DNA of 64,000 nucleotides from Blastomussa wellsi (taxonomy: Eukaryota; Cnidaria; Anthozoa; Scleractinia; Plerogyridae): NCBI GenBank assembly GCA_947652115.1, contig OX393561.1, forward strand, positions 24,561,878 through 24,625,877, read 5' to 3'. The notes beneath the pieces are model-generated. The model did no database searches and was not told the DNA's origin. It saw nothing but the letters and a program-made list of their open reading frames with translations. Made by a program: the position numbers and the translations under genes. This document shows, in pieces, positions 29,534 to 39,639 of this stretch; positions within the stretch are counted from its first letter, which is position 1, and the number at the start of each line of letters is the position of its first letter.

Positions 29534-30108
29534 TGGAAAGAATTGCACTTTCAAATGTACAATTGGACATATTAGCTCAAAATGATCTTCACCTTTCACG
29601 ATATTACTATGGAGCGCTGCCTTGCAACGAGCTTCCAGACAAACCGATTAAAGAAAAACCGCAAGCATACATTGTGAACACCGACACCTCTGATTTACCA
29701 GGACGACACTGGTTGGGAATATGGACAGAAGGAAACAAATGTGAAATTTTGGACAGTTATGCTGTACCGTTAACCGTTTACGAGACAACCTCACCTCTTC
29801 AAGACTGGATAGCAAAAAACTTTAAATATGTTGTGAGAAATGGAAAAAGTCTACAATCGTTGTTCACGAACAGTTGTGGTGATTATGCTTTGATGTTTCT
29901 TGTGGCAAGAGCAAATGGAAATAGCATGACCGAATTTCCTAATTTTTTTACGAAACATGATTGTATTAAAAACTATATTGAAGTAAGCAAAATGGTTAAA
30001 AAAATGATTGAAAAAGAGTTAAGTTGGTCAAAAACGTCAAGAAGCGGATTTCAACAAAACACTGTAAGATCTTCAACAGGGATAAGACACTTATTGTATC
30101 AAAAATAA
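29533..30108 (+). CDS. Adenain-like cysteine protease, intact
   Basis: The true ATG at 29,533 overlaps the capsid stop. Of about 191 residues, His59 lies in GRHWLGIW, Asp74 in EILDSYA, Gln108 in KSLQS and Cys115 in NSCGDYALMF. The Gln-to-Cys spacing of 7 equals that of adenovirus protease, and the order His-Asp-Gln-Cys is that of the family (C5). It would cut virion precursors at Gly-Gly sites, and four basic proteins in this provirus carry candidate KGG/RGG sites. An AATAAA polyadenylation signal (30,104-30,109) overlaps the stop. No lesion is visible, in contrast to its neighbours. Confidence 0.85.
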   Translation: MERIALSNVQLDILAQNDLHLSRYYYGALPCNELPDKPIKEKPQAYIVNTDTSDLPGRHWLGIWTEGNKCEILDSYAVPLTVYETTSPLQDWIAKNFKYVVRNGKSLQSLFTNSCGDYALMFLVARANGNSMTEFPNFFTKHDCIKNYIEVSKMVKKMIEKELSWSKTSRSGFQQNTVRSSTGIRHLLYQK

Positions 30109-30109
30109 A
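30104..30109 (+). terminator. Polyadenylation signal overlapping protease stop
   Basis: AATAAA spans the TAA stop codon at 30,106-30,108 and would end the integrase-to-protease transcript. Confidence 0.6.
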
Positions 30110-30361
30110 CAATTTGAAGAGCAGATGAAATCGTTGTGTTAATGCAGTCTACTTTGAAAATTGTATCACCTCATTTAAAAAGACGAGACAGGCTTGGTGT
30201 AAAAATCAACAAGGCTGACTCCCCTTTTAAAATGAAATGACCTTGACTCCATCCTTGAAATGATTACATCATTTCATCTGCACGAAAGAACTTAACGTCA
30301 TTCCTCAACGATGGAGTTAAGCTCTTTCATGCAGACAAAATGTATTTAAAAGAAAACAATG

Positions 30362-30560
30362 AAGGTTAACCAAGGGTACGGATCGAAATCGACCAATCAA
30401 TGCTTCGAACTTTTGACTACATAAATTTCCATTTAAAAAATAGTTCCCGCGCAGATTAATTTACATGAATTACTAACTGGCGGTAAAAAAGGTTTTCAAG
30501 GTTAACCAAGGGTACAGATCGAAATCAACCAATCAATGCATCGAACTTTTAACCAATAAC
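30362..30560 (+). promoter_or_regulatory. Duplicated promoter-like block
   Basis: About 55 nt beginning AAGGTTAACCAAGGGTACGG occur at 30,362 and again, lightly diverged, near 30,498. Both contain CCAATCAATG, a CCAAT-box-like core. The second copy lies about 100 nt upstream of the TATA box at 30,598. No gene occupies 30,110-30,660. Confidence 0.5.
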
Positions 30561-30597
30561 AATGAAGGGTATGGAATCAAATTTCCCGTTTGTTTCC

Positions 30598-30604
30598 TAT
30601 AAAA
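30598..30604 (+). promoter_or_regulatory. TATA box of GRF zinc-protein gene
   Basis: TATAAAA lies 60 nt before the ATG at 30,664. Confidence 0.6.
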
Positions 30605-30663
30605 GTTGAGAGTTTCGAGAACAAATTCATTCATTGAGATGGCACGAATTAAGCGGTAAGCAA

Positions 30664-31203
30664 ATGGAAATGTTTGACGAAGTTCCTTTTGACCCTGACT
30701 CGTTTCTGGAAAACGCGCTCGAATCAGAAAAAATGTCAACAAAAAAGTGTCCTTTCCATGATGAACCTGTGGAATTCAAAACAGGTAAAAACGGATGGGA
30801 ATATGTGATCTGTCCTGTCGGAAACAGTGACGAAGAAAGTGGTCAAGAAGGTTCCTGTTTTGTCTTATCCAGTCTTGAAGAGTTTGATGATTATGCAAGC
30901 ATCCTTGCAGCTACAACTCATATGAAACACACTTATTTCCCCAATTTGTCAAGATTGAGCTGTTTTTGCAAAGGAGTGATTGCTCGCATTTCCAATTTGG
31001 AAAGCAATCCGGGAAGACCTTATTTCAGTTGTCGTAAAAAAGATTGTGATTTCTTCCAGTGGGCCGATGCGACACCTCGCGCAAAGATAAGAAGTTGGTG
31101 GGGGATTCAAGACGATGTTGCGCAAAAAACGTGGAAACCGTACAACCCCTCTCCAAGGAGCAAAGAACCACGCAGGTGGGGTAAAGCACTCAAAAAAGTT
31201 TAA
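30664..31203 (+). CDS. GRF-type zinc-finger protein
   Basis: I take ATG 30,664 as the start because upstream in-frame codons lack an ATG. The first zinc-like site is CPFH. The main feature is a GRF-type finger with spacing CFC...GRPYFSC...DCDFFQW (about residues 100-130). GRF fingers bind single-stranded nucleic acid in topoisomerase III, APE2 and NEIL3. The C-terminus is basic with Trp residues. Intact. It probably helps replication or repair of the viral genome; the context is between the protease and the PolB region. Confidence 0.65.
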   Translation: MEMFDEVPFDPDSFLENALESEKMSTKKCPFHDEPVEFKTGKNGWEYVICPVGNSDEESGQEGSCFVLSSLEEFDDYASILAATTHMKHTYFPNLSRLSCFCKGVIARISNLESNPGRPYFSCRKKDCDFFQWADATPRAKIRSWWGIQDDVAQKTWKPYNPSPRSKEPRRWGKALKKV

Positions 31204-31220
31204 AAAGTATTTGCCTTGTA

Positions 31221-31727
31221 ATGGACATTGAAGGTTTTTTCTTAGGAAAAGAATTTAGTGTTAGAGAGATCGGATTTTGCGGGAAAAATGGACAGTGTGG
31301 ATGTGTTGCTTTTTATCCTGCACGACTGTGGGAGACGTTGTCCTCACGAGAAGTAAAATCTGTACGATATTGTAAGTACAATGTGCACGGACTTTCCTAC
31401 GCCCCCATTCCTGGTGAAACAGCATTTGAACAGAACACTGTAAAACATATGATTCGTAAAATTTATGACGACCATAAAACGTCTGATGCCTTTATTGTTG
31501 CTTTCAAAGGAGGTACAATTGAACAATCATTCTTAGAAGAACTGAACATTCCATTCTTCAATCTTGAAGATGTAAACTGTCCTAAGTATGACACATTAAA
31601 ATCCACCTTAGTTGAAGAGTATCCTTCATGTCCATTTCACACCAATTTTGAATACGGTCACTGCAGCATGTCAGAAAGTTATGCTTTTTGGATATGGTTA
31701 CAATATTATGATTTCACCGATGATTGA
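31221..31727 (+). CDS. Conserved 'MDIEGF' protein, possible RNase H-fold
   Basis: This 168-residue ORF starts MDIEGFFLGKEF, has FIVAFKGGTIEQSFLEEL in the middle, then LEDVNCPKYDTL, and ends with a Cys/His cluster (CPFHTNFEYGHC). From memory, this motif series recurs in uncharacterised proteins of invertebrate Polinton-like elements. The DIEG start and KGG-E-L-IP-NL order recall exonuclease or RNase H-like folds, which is inference. Intact. It lies 17 nt after the GRF gene and likely shares its transcript; AATAAA signals follow near 31,765 and 31,781. Confidence 0.45.
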   Translation: MDIEGFFLGKEFSVREIGFCGKNGQCGCVAFYPARLWETLSSREVKSVRYCKYNVHGLSYAPIPGETAFEQNTVKHMIRKIYDDHKTSDAFIVAFKGGTIEQSFLEELNIPFFNLEDVNCPKYDTLKSTLVEEYPSCPFHTNFEYGHCSMSESYAFWIWLQYYDFTDD

Positions 31728-31828
31728 AACTTCTAAACAATCTAACTCTTTTCACAGGATGTGAAAATAAATCATTAATCAATAAAAGGTTGACATGATC
31801 GAGCCTGTCAGACAATTTGTTGTTTCTC

Positions 31829-33805
31829 TCATATCTGACTTTCACCATACCATCTTTCTACTCCAGTGGACGTAGCAAAACAATATTTTTCAATACCAAT
31901 TCTGGTGGGTTGGGTTAACCCGTGAGCTTTTTCAAACAATTCATCTACCAGCCTAAAATCAATAAAAAACAATTATGAAAATTCACATTGCACAGTGACA
32001 AGTTGAAAGGTGGTATGACTTCCAATCTAAGCAAGAAATTTGGCTACTTTAAAATGAAAAAATGTATTTTCCAAAAAATTGTATCAAGTAAAAAACATCA
32101 CACGGTTTTTTGTTGTGTAAACAAGTCACACGATTAAAGTGCAAAAGAAATTGCACTTTGAAGGGTCTTGTGTCTTCTACAATAATGTTTTTGTTTTGTC
32201 CATCTTGGTTGTAGGCATTTCTAACAATCAAATGGATGAAACTGACATGTCACAAATAAAAGCAACAAATTCGTTCATCAGGATGAATGATAAATCTGAA
32301 AACAGATAAGAACATTCACCATCCATCCCAAAATGTGCAGATGTTGACGAACACCTTAAAAGGTTTGATTTCCCTTTTGAAGTCTTGATGGCAAAATAAC
32401 GAGTTGAAAGTTGTACGGAGTAGAAACAAATGTTCATACAATTGATAATTAGTACTTTTCCTCGCAACGTAAACATGAACAGTCCCATCTATCTCCGGTT
32501 TACAATTCGGGCATTGGATCTTAAGTCTACAACCAATACGTCCCCACCATTCTTCATCACGTGACACAGGTGTGGCGACTCTAACAAAACAAAATCACTA
32601 ATTGTCCTGAAAGATGCATCGATTCCTAACTACCATTTAAACAAGCGAAAACGTGAACAAGTCCATCTCCCAGCTGACAAACGGTGGAAATTAAACTTTA
32701 ATTTTCCAAAAAGATTGCCAGTTACCGTTTGAACAAGCTAAAACGTGAACAAGTCCGTTTCCTGGTCGACAATCGGGGCAAATAAACTTAAGTTTTCCAA
32801 AAAGATTCCCCTCCCAGCCTTCAACGTGTGGTGGGATAGATGAAGCAAATCTAGTGAAAGAAAAAAATCAATAAGGATGAAATACTTCAGCGTTGATTAA
32901 GATTTATGACGATGAAATACTTCAGCGTTGATTAAGATTTGACGATCATGCCAAAAACCCGAAAAATAAAGATATTTACAATAGAGAAATCGCGATCGTC
33001 CTCGAGCAAAGAAAGCAGTTTCTACAGATTGAATGCCCGACAATTTTGCGACAAACATGACAACAATTAAAATAATTACATGACGGGCATAAAAATTTCA
33101 ACCGTAAAGTCATTGCTGTATGAGGGGCAAAAGTGACATGTTCATCAACAAACAAACTGCAATGAAATGAGAAATGAAACTAATGGGTAAAGTAAAATAA
33201 CCGTTAAATCAGATCTTCAAAAATCATCATCACTTTCACAGCTTGGATATGGAACACCGAAATAATATGATTCATAAACTTGATTAGATGTAAAATCATG
33301 ACATGCAACAAACAAATGGTTTGTGCATGAAGGACAAATGAATTGCAATCTTCCAAAAAATGCAAAGAGTGAATTTTCTTCAAGAAAAGAAAAGTACCTT
33401 GCCAAAGAATCCCTTTTCGGATCAGGATTCAGCCAGTTGATGAGGTTATGAACTGTATTCCATCCTAAATCCAATCGTTCCCGAACTTTTTCCAGCGACC
33501 TTGAAAAGAGAAAAAATCATCAATCAAGACGGAAAACAAATGAAGAAAAACGAACAAAAACTCACCACATATTTTTGGACCATTTCAATGATTTCGTCAG
33601 GAAGACATAAGAAGCCTTGCACGATGCTAGGTGGAAGTACAGTTTCAGCATTCAAATCAACTTGCCACTTGAACGAACGCCTCCTTTTTGCTTTCCACAT
33701 TTCGTAAACACTGTCATCATTAAGACCGTCATTTGAAAGAGCAAGAACTCTATTTCCTTTTTTCATCGCAGATTTACGAGCACGAGACAACCCGCTTTCC
33801 GACAT
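31829..33805 (-). CDS. Spliced virus gene with repeated zinc-ribbon exons
   Basis: Exon 1 starts at ATG 33,805 (MSESGLSRARKSAMKKGNRV) and ends at a GTGAGT donor at 33,565. A second piece (about 33,499-33,425) encodes VRERLDLGWNTVHNLINWLN. At least three related exons follow: about 33,390-33,217 (GRLQFICPSC), 32,850-32,726 (GKLKFICPDC...VHVLAC) and 32,580 to about 32,465 (CRLKIQCPNC...VHVYVAR). A degenerate fourth lies at 32,700-32,635. The last exon, 31,952-31,829, follows a TTTTAG acceptor and ends GVERWYGESQI. Each module looks like a zinc ribbon. Phases of the 32,850 and 32,580 exons agree, which permits exon skipping. The exon 1 to exon 2 phase does not fit perfectly, so a lesion or a different site is possible. 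Function is unknown. Confidence 0.5.
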
Positions 33806-34136
33806 TGTAGAGAAGAGGATGAAAATTGTCAGGTCGATCCTTTTATTCAAAAGAAAAAAATTAAAAAGGGGGGATGGGGGGTATCCCCACACAATTAGTT
33901 TTTTAAAAAAGACCAATGATAATAACTCATCTTCCCGCCAGAAGCACTGAACTCAATTGGTAAAAATAAAGACATAGTGATTGGAGGATTTCAATTCGAC
34001 ACCTTGATTAACCTTTCCTTCAAGTAGTGAAAGGAAATTGGAGCAAACTGATTGGTGCTTTTCGATCCGACGTCCTTGACTGACTTTGCAAACAACACAA
34101 TAAAAGAGAAGCTCCAGTTCATTTCTCTTCACAACC

Positions 34137-35280
34137 ATGAAGAGAAGGCATGAAGAGACAACTCAAGCAGGAGGAAGTCCACCGCTGTTAAACTTTGATT
34201 TAAGACCAACAGGAGGGCGAAGTCAGTGGAGAAATGTCTTAAACAGACAACGGTTCGAAGTGTTAGTACGACAAATAACAGCTTCAAACGATGATGACAA
34301 CCTTGGTGACGCCTTGGTCGAAGCATTGCGAAGATCGTTGTTAACGCAAATTCAAAATGACTCATCGATCAGACTGCACTCGACAGTACACTTTTCACTT
34401 CAATCGCGCCATTTTCACCATGCTTTCCAGTGAGCAACATTCCAAGTGCAAGAATTCACAAACAACAATTTACGTCTTGACACTTACTTGCAATCCCTCA
34501 CTTCGAAGTTAAATTCAAATGAAGAGTTCACTCTTGACGATTCTTTCATCATGGATACAACTTTCATTTACACACCTAATGAAGGAAGTGGAAACGGAAA
34601 AAAATATTCACCTGGAAGAGAAGCGGTTGAAAAACTTTTAGCAAGAAAACAATCAGTTGTTAAAATTAGAAACAAGGATAACCTTTGTTGTGCATGTGCT
34701 CTAGTCACAATGGCTGCTTGGGCAAGAGAAGGGAACACCAGCCATCTTTACAAACAGTTAAGACAAGGTCGTCCTATTCAATTAAAAGAAGCTGAAGCTT
34801 TACACGTTCGTGCTGGAGTACCTCAAGGTTCTTGTGGAATTCATGAATTGGCGCTTTTCCAAAACGCAATGCCTGATGTTCAAATAAAAGTGTTGTCAGT
34901 AGACCACCCACACTGCATTGTATTCACGGGTCCTGAAAAAGAAAAGAAAGTACTCTTAATCAAAGTTGACAACCATTATAAGGGTTGTACATCGTTCGGT
35001 GGATTTCTGTCAAAGTCTTACTTTTGCCACACTTGCAACAAGAGTTTTGACCACGACAACGCAAAAGAACATTCCTGTGGGAAAAGACGGTGTAAACAAT
35101 GCGAACAATTAAATTGCAAAGATCATCAGTTGTCGATTGACCAATCACCTTCTTTACATTGCTCCTTGTGCAATAGAGAATTTTACGGAGAAACATGTTT
35201 CAACAATCATTTGCAAGGAACAAAAAAACGATGTTCGCTTTGTTTGTCATATCAAAAATGTCGATCATGCAAAAAACTTA
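34137..35280 (+). pseudogene. Protein-primed DNA polymerase B, N-terminal part
   Basis: ATG 34,137 opens 98 codons to TGA at 34,431-34,433, and the same frame continues past it to about 35,280. Recognisable Polinton PolB features are the LQSRHFHHAFQ and LDTYLQSLTSKLNSNEEF blocks, then TTFIYTPNEGSGNGK, the NKDNLCCACALVTM block and a Cys/His-rich region of successive zinc fingers (YFCHTCNKSFDH, CKQCEQLNC, CSLCNREFYG). The gene stops being PolB-like at the CRSCKKL finger, exactly where the SF3-virus insertion begins. The polymerase continues at 48,299. Two breaks, a stop and a 13-kb insertion, make it non-functional. Confidence 0.8.
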
Positions 35281-37150
35281 TAAACACTTCTCCAAAGACA
35301 GCAAAGCGAGGCGGCTCAACTCCAAAACATAAATGGGTAAATCGTATGGGTCCCGCATAAAATCTGTTAAAGCACGGAATTCACTAGTTTCCCCAACAAA
35401 TCTTTTAGTGCCAAAAAGAGGAATGACAGAGATTCTTGCCAGAAGAGTTTTATAATTTTGATAGAGATCACCCCGCGATAAATTTGTTGTAAGCAAAATG
35501 GGCGCCAACTGAGTTTGCGTCATAGTCCCATATTTGGAATCAATTGGGCCTTCACTTTCGCCATCCAGAAGTCCCTGGCATTCAAAAAACTGTGCAAAAC
35601 CTTTGTCCTTTAAATCATCAGCAAAACAAAGCAAGACCTGATCTCTCTTTCCAAATTGCATTGAGAACCTCCCAGAGCCCAGTGTAGGAACCTAAGGGGG
35701 CCCCTTTTCTAGAAAGGGCTTCTCTCAGCGTATTCATGAAATACGATTTTCCCAAATTTTGTTCCTCAGATTGAAATGCAAAATTGCCATCCATTTTTTT
35801 CTTCCCGTTGATAACGGAAATAATTTTCAAGCCAACAGAAAGAGGATCCTTTTCGCAAAAACGCAGCCACCGCAAAATAGCATTTTGAGAGCTCCTCCCC
35901 TCTTTCAGAATTTCGTTTCCTAAACAGCAGATTTCGTGATCAACCAAAAAGTCCATCAGATATTTTAAACGAGGAGTATATTGAAAGCGAGATATTCTAA
36001 GAGCTTCAGCAGCTCGAACAACTTTACCCATCTGCTCGAAAGGAGCAGCTAAACCAAAAATAGCCCTGGCATTCTCAGTTTGAGACTTCAAAATGCCCTT
36101 CGCAATGTTAGACTTGCAAGGAGATCCATTGTAAAGAGATGAATAAATTGACATCAACTGCTCTTTGTCTCTGATTTCATTGTGAAAACAGAACTGAGTG
36201 GCGGTAAAAAAATCGAATTCGTGTTTCACAATAGTCTCGCTGTCCAAAATGACAGCTTTCCTAAAATAAGTCTCATATCTTTTAATTACATCTTCAAAAA
36301 GACAAAGATCCGAACAGCCATGTCCAAAAACGGTAGCAGAACTCCAAGAGATATGCATTTCATTTTGAAAAACTCTTTTCACTTGTCTTATTGAGAGCAT
36401 ATCCCTCTGCTTATTTCCAGAAGAACAAACATGAAAAACATGAAAGCTATTCCGACCTCTAAAATCATAATGAAAAACTTTAGCAAAATGATTTTGCAGA
36501 GAATCGACATTTTCGCCACCTACAGTATCTTTAAAACATAGTACAAATTGATAACATTCCGTTGTTTCTACACACGTAAAACCTAAAACTTTGTCTCGAA
36601 AACTGTTTAAAATATAACTTTCAACTGCTCTCTCGGAAAACCGCTGCCGCGGACGAGGCTGCTCTTCACCTCCAAAAAAAAAAAATTACAGAAAATGTTC
36701 ACCACACATCAAAAAAAGGAATTCTTTCCGAGTCAAAACTTGCCCTCCCTTATCAGTGTATCCTTCGACAGCTTCACGCTTAGCTGTTTGCCTTTTAAAT
36801 TTCGCAACTGCAGGTGAGTCTTCAAATCGATTTCCATGTTCAAACCAATCAAAAACAGAAACGGCACCGTTACAACAAACAGAAAACCCCGCAAAACTAT
36901 CATCAAATTCTGCTACTGGGCTTCTAAAAGGTAACGGCATTTCCACATTGTAAATTCTCCCTGTCAAACTTTGCACAAGTCTTTCCCTAACTAAATTATT
37001 TCTTATGTATGGCGGATAAGGATCATTCATTCTTCCAGGCCAATCATAAATCCAACTTCTGTTCCAAGACAAGGCTCCAACAACAAAATGTGAAAGTGCC
37101 CTTACTACAGGAAACCGCCCTCTAGTAGGTGTCTCCACATAAACTACCAA
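35277..37150 (-). pseudogene. Superfamily-3 helicase replication protein, broken
   Basis: The open frame follows an acceptor-like TTGGTAG near 37,150 and runs about 155 codons to a TAA (36,686-36,688). It continues in the same frame to about 35,650 and shifts frame in a GAGAGA tract. Visible SF3 elements are a P-loop-like SEEQNLGKSYF (about 35,770-35,743; the usual first Gly is not present), a Walker B-like VLLCFADD (about 35,635-35,612) and the motif C/sensor APILLTTN (about 35,505-35,482). These are followed by an ARISVIPLF strand. Total length near 620 residues is that of papillomavirus E1 or polyomavirus large T. The N-terminal 300 residues could hold an origin-binding domain, which is inference. 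It would unwind the origin at 38,790-39,090. Confidence 0.55.
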
Positions 37151-37165
37151 TAAAAAAACAAAAAT

Positions 37166-38656
37166 CTAAATAGCAGATTTCCCAAAAATATCAGCCAAAC
37201 AATTTGCACATCGATGTAAAGAAAGCTCAACATTCTCAGTCTTTTCTAATAACTTCACAAAGCAAGCATCGAATTGAAAAACAAATTTTTCCAAAGTCTT
37301 TCTCTTCCTCACATGTGGCAAACTAAATCTATTCAGCCGCTTCAGCTCTCTCAAAAAAAATTGAATCTGCCTATTTTCCTTACCTAAATTCTTTATCTCT
37401 CTCTGAACACTCCTAGCATTCTCCAAAACAGGATCGACAACGCCCGAAGGTTGTATTTCTTCATCTGAGTAACCTGAGAGCTCATCATCTCCCAAACCAG
37501 AAGGCCTGCAAAATACAAAAGATAATGAAATCAAAAAAAAAATTATTATTAATAATAATAATAAAAAATACTTACCCTTCTCCTCCTGTATCTCTGACAT
37601 CCTCATCTTCAGCCTCTTCTAAAGGTTTCAGCCTCCTGTAAGCAAAAATAAAATTAGCCACAAAAGGCCACTAGAAGGAGGAAGAGAATGACAATTTTGT
37701 TTGCAGACGTTACTGGATAGCTGGCCACTATCCAGTGAACATTCCTACAAACAGAACTGCATTCCCCCCTCCTTCTAGTTGTCTCAAGTGGCTAATCAAA
37801 TCTCACTTACTTCAGAGGCCTTTTCCCCTTGTCTCGCGAGAGCTTCTCCTCAGGCAAATCTGCAGACCTAGGCAAATCTGAAGTCAAATCTCCTCTGCCT
37901 TCTCCTTCTTTACCTGCAATTGTTTTACAAACTTATCAACTTTGAGATTTCCTGATGATTCCTCATATTCTCCTTACTGATTAGATATCGTTCCTATTTG
38001 CCTACCTGATTCGTTATCCTGGCTTTTATCATCGCCGTGGTCGAACAAGCAGAAATCACATTTCCCAACAGGCCAATCGTCAGTGTAAACTCTAACAGAA
38101 GACTTCTCTGCGAACAATCCATGCACACCAGCTGAAGGTCGAAGATTGACTTTCCCACATTGAAGGCAAGACACCTCCCGATTCCAACCTCTGCCGTATT
38201 TTGCCTGTAAGAAACACAAAGCTTATTGAGAATAGGTCAACCTCAACAAAGTCTTAGATTTTGTTGAGGAGACTTACTCAATAAACAGTGTGTACTTACC
38301 ACCATCGCTATAGTTGAAGTCCAGGAGCTGTAATCAAACAGACAATTCTAAAAAAGAAACAAAATTAAACTTCGATAATGACCACTCTAATTCAACCAAA
38401 TTGGAATTGACATAATCGAGTTTACCTCATCGTCGCAACGCAAATGTTCCTCTGTCGCCACCTGCTCAAAGCCACAACCTGGGCAGTTGAAATTTCTGTT
38501 AAGAACAGGCCCATCAGTAGAAATTTCAGTCAAATCTCTCCGCCAAGAATTTTCAGGCAATTCCCACGGTAAATAGGACTGATTTTCTGATGCCAAACCA
38601 CTGTCTTCAGTAAGAGCTTCGCTGCAAACAAGAGACTCCTCACGCACGTCCGACAT
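37166..38656 (-). CDS. Spliced early-type zinc/acidic protein of the SF3 element
   Basis: Six exons fit in phase: 38,656-38,426, 38,347-38,300, 38,204-38,006, 37,913-37,811, 37,635-37,576 and 37,505-37,166, all GT-AG with pyrimidine tracts. The protein starts MSDVREES and is acidic at first. It then has FNCPGCGF and LRCDDENCLFD, further CLQCGK and KCDFCLFDHGD pairs (probable zinc sites), a Lys/Glu-rich linker and a helical C-terminus with CANC. It starts next to the origin-like repeats. The exon layout would let these leader exons also splice to the helicase at 37,150, as in polyomavirus T antigens. No lesion is seen. No family match by eye. Confidence 0.6.
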
Positions 38657-38697
38657 CTCCAAAAACAACTAGAAAATGCGACGCAATACCACCTTGC

Positions 38698-39090
38698 ATG
38701 CATAAAAAGTGCAAAAATTTGTCAAATGAATAAATTTAAATGCATAAAAAGTGCAAAAATTTGATGAATTCGAATTTTTGACAATTTTTTACCGATCGGT
38801 TGAAGAGGAAACTGACAGATTTACCGATCGGTTAAAGAGTAATTGACAGCTTTACCGATCGGTAAAAAAAATGACTGACAGATTTACCGATCGGTTAAAA
38901 AAAGATTGAAATGAAATTTGCTTAATTAAATTTAAATGAAATTTGCATAATTAAATTAAATAAATTAAAATTTCAATCGATAATCAATCAATAAAAATCA
39001 ATAAGTCAATCATCGATCGGTAAACCTCCACCGATCGGTCACTGCTCACCGATCGGTAAAAAAGCGAGCCAGCGATTACCGATCGGTAAA
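38698..39090. promoter_or_regulatory. Origin-like region with ACCGATCGGT palindromes
   Basis: ACCGATCGGT occurs perfectly at 38,791, 38,823, 38,854, 38,886, 39,030, 39,048 and 39,078, with one variant (ATCGATCGGT) at 39,012. Spacings of 32, 31 and 32 nt equal three DNA turns, and the second group has 18-, 18- and 30-nt spacing. Between the groups (38,896-39,010) is a very AT-rich stretch, and a direct repeat ATGCATAAAAAGTGCAAAAA lies at 38,698 and 38,742. Position between divergent early and late genes fits initiator-binding iterons flanking an unwinding element. Confidence 0.65.
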
Positions 39091-39200
39091 AATGAGCCTG
39101 CAGAGTTCTTTTGGAAACATCTGCTTGAGCCCGCGATATTTGAGCCTGTAATACTTGTGACCGCATTAAGCTAAATGCAATTCTTATAATCTTGAAGTTT

Positions 39201-39208
39201 TATATAAA
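39201..39208 (+). promoter_or_regulatory. TATA box for late-type genes of the SF3 element
   Basis: TATATAAA lies about 155 nt upstream of the ATG at 39,363 and just past the palindrome cluster, in the correct orientation for the plus-strand genes. Confidence 0.6.
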
Positions 39209-39639
39209 AGGTTTCGTGCAAAAGTAACGCGGGCGCAGCACCGCGGCCTCAAGATTTTTGAAAAAAGGCTCCAAATGAGAAATAAACGTTCAAACGTCGA
39301 AGACATTTTGAAGAAGGACGTTTGTTGCTGCAGGTTAGTAAAACTTTTCGATTTTGAAGCGCATGGGAGACGTTGATCCGGATTTAGGAGGAGTAGAAGA
39401 ACTTGAAATTGATGAGGCACTTTTTGAAGGAGAAGATGAAGGCGAAGGTGAAGGCGACTTATTCTTAGGACATCTGAACGATTGGCGGCCGAGTGATTTT
39501 CACTTGCTTACAAAAACTATAGATCATTGGAACTGGAAGAACCTGAGAGAAATTTATTCTATAATTCCTTGGAACCAGGTTATTTTTGACAGGCCTGCAC
39601 GGGCTCCCCACGCGATGTGGTGTAACTGTTCCTAACCTT

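Noticed and set aside
38791..39087. True papillomavirus E2 binding sites
   Set aside because: The half-sites match (ACCG/CGGT) but the spacer is 2 nt, not 4, and no E2-like protein is recognisable. I keep the sites as iterons of unknown binder.
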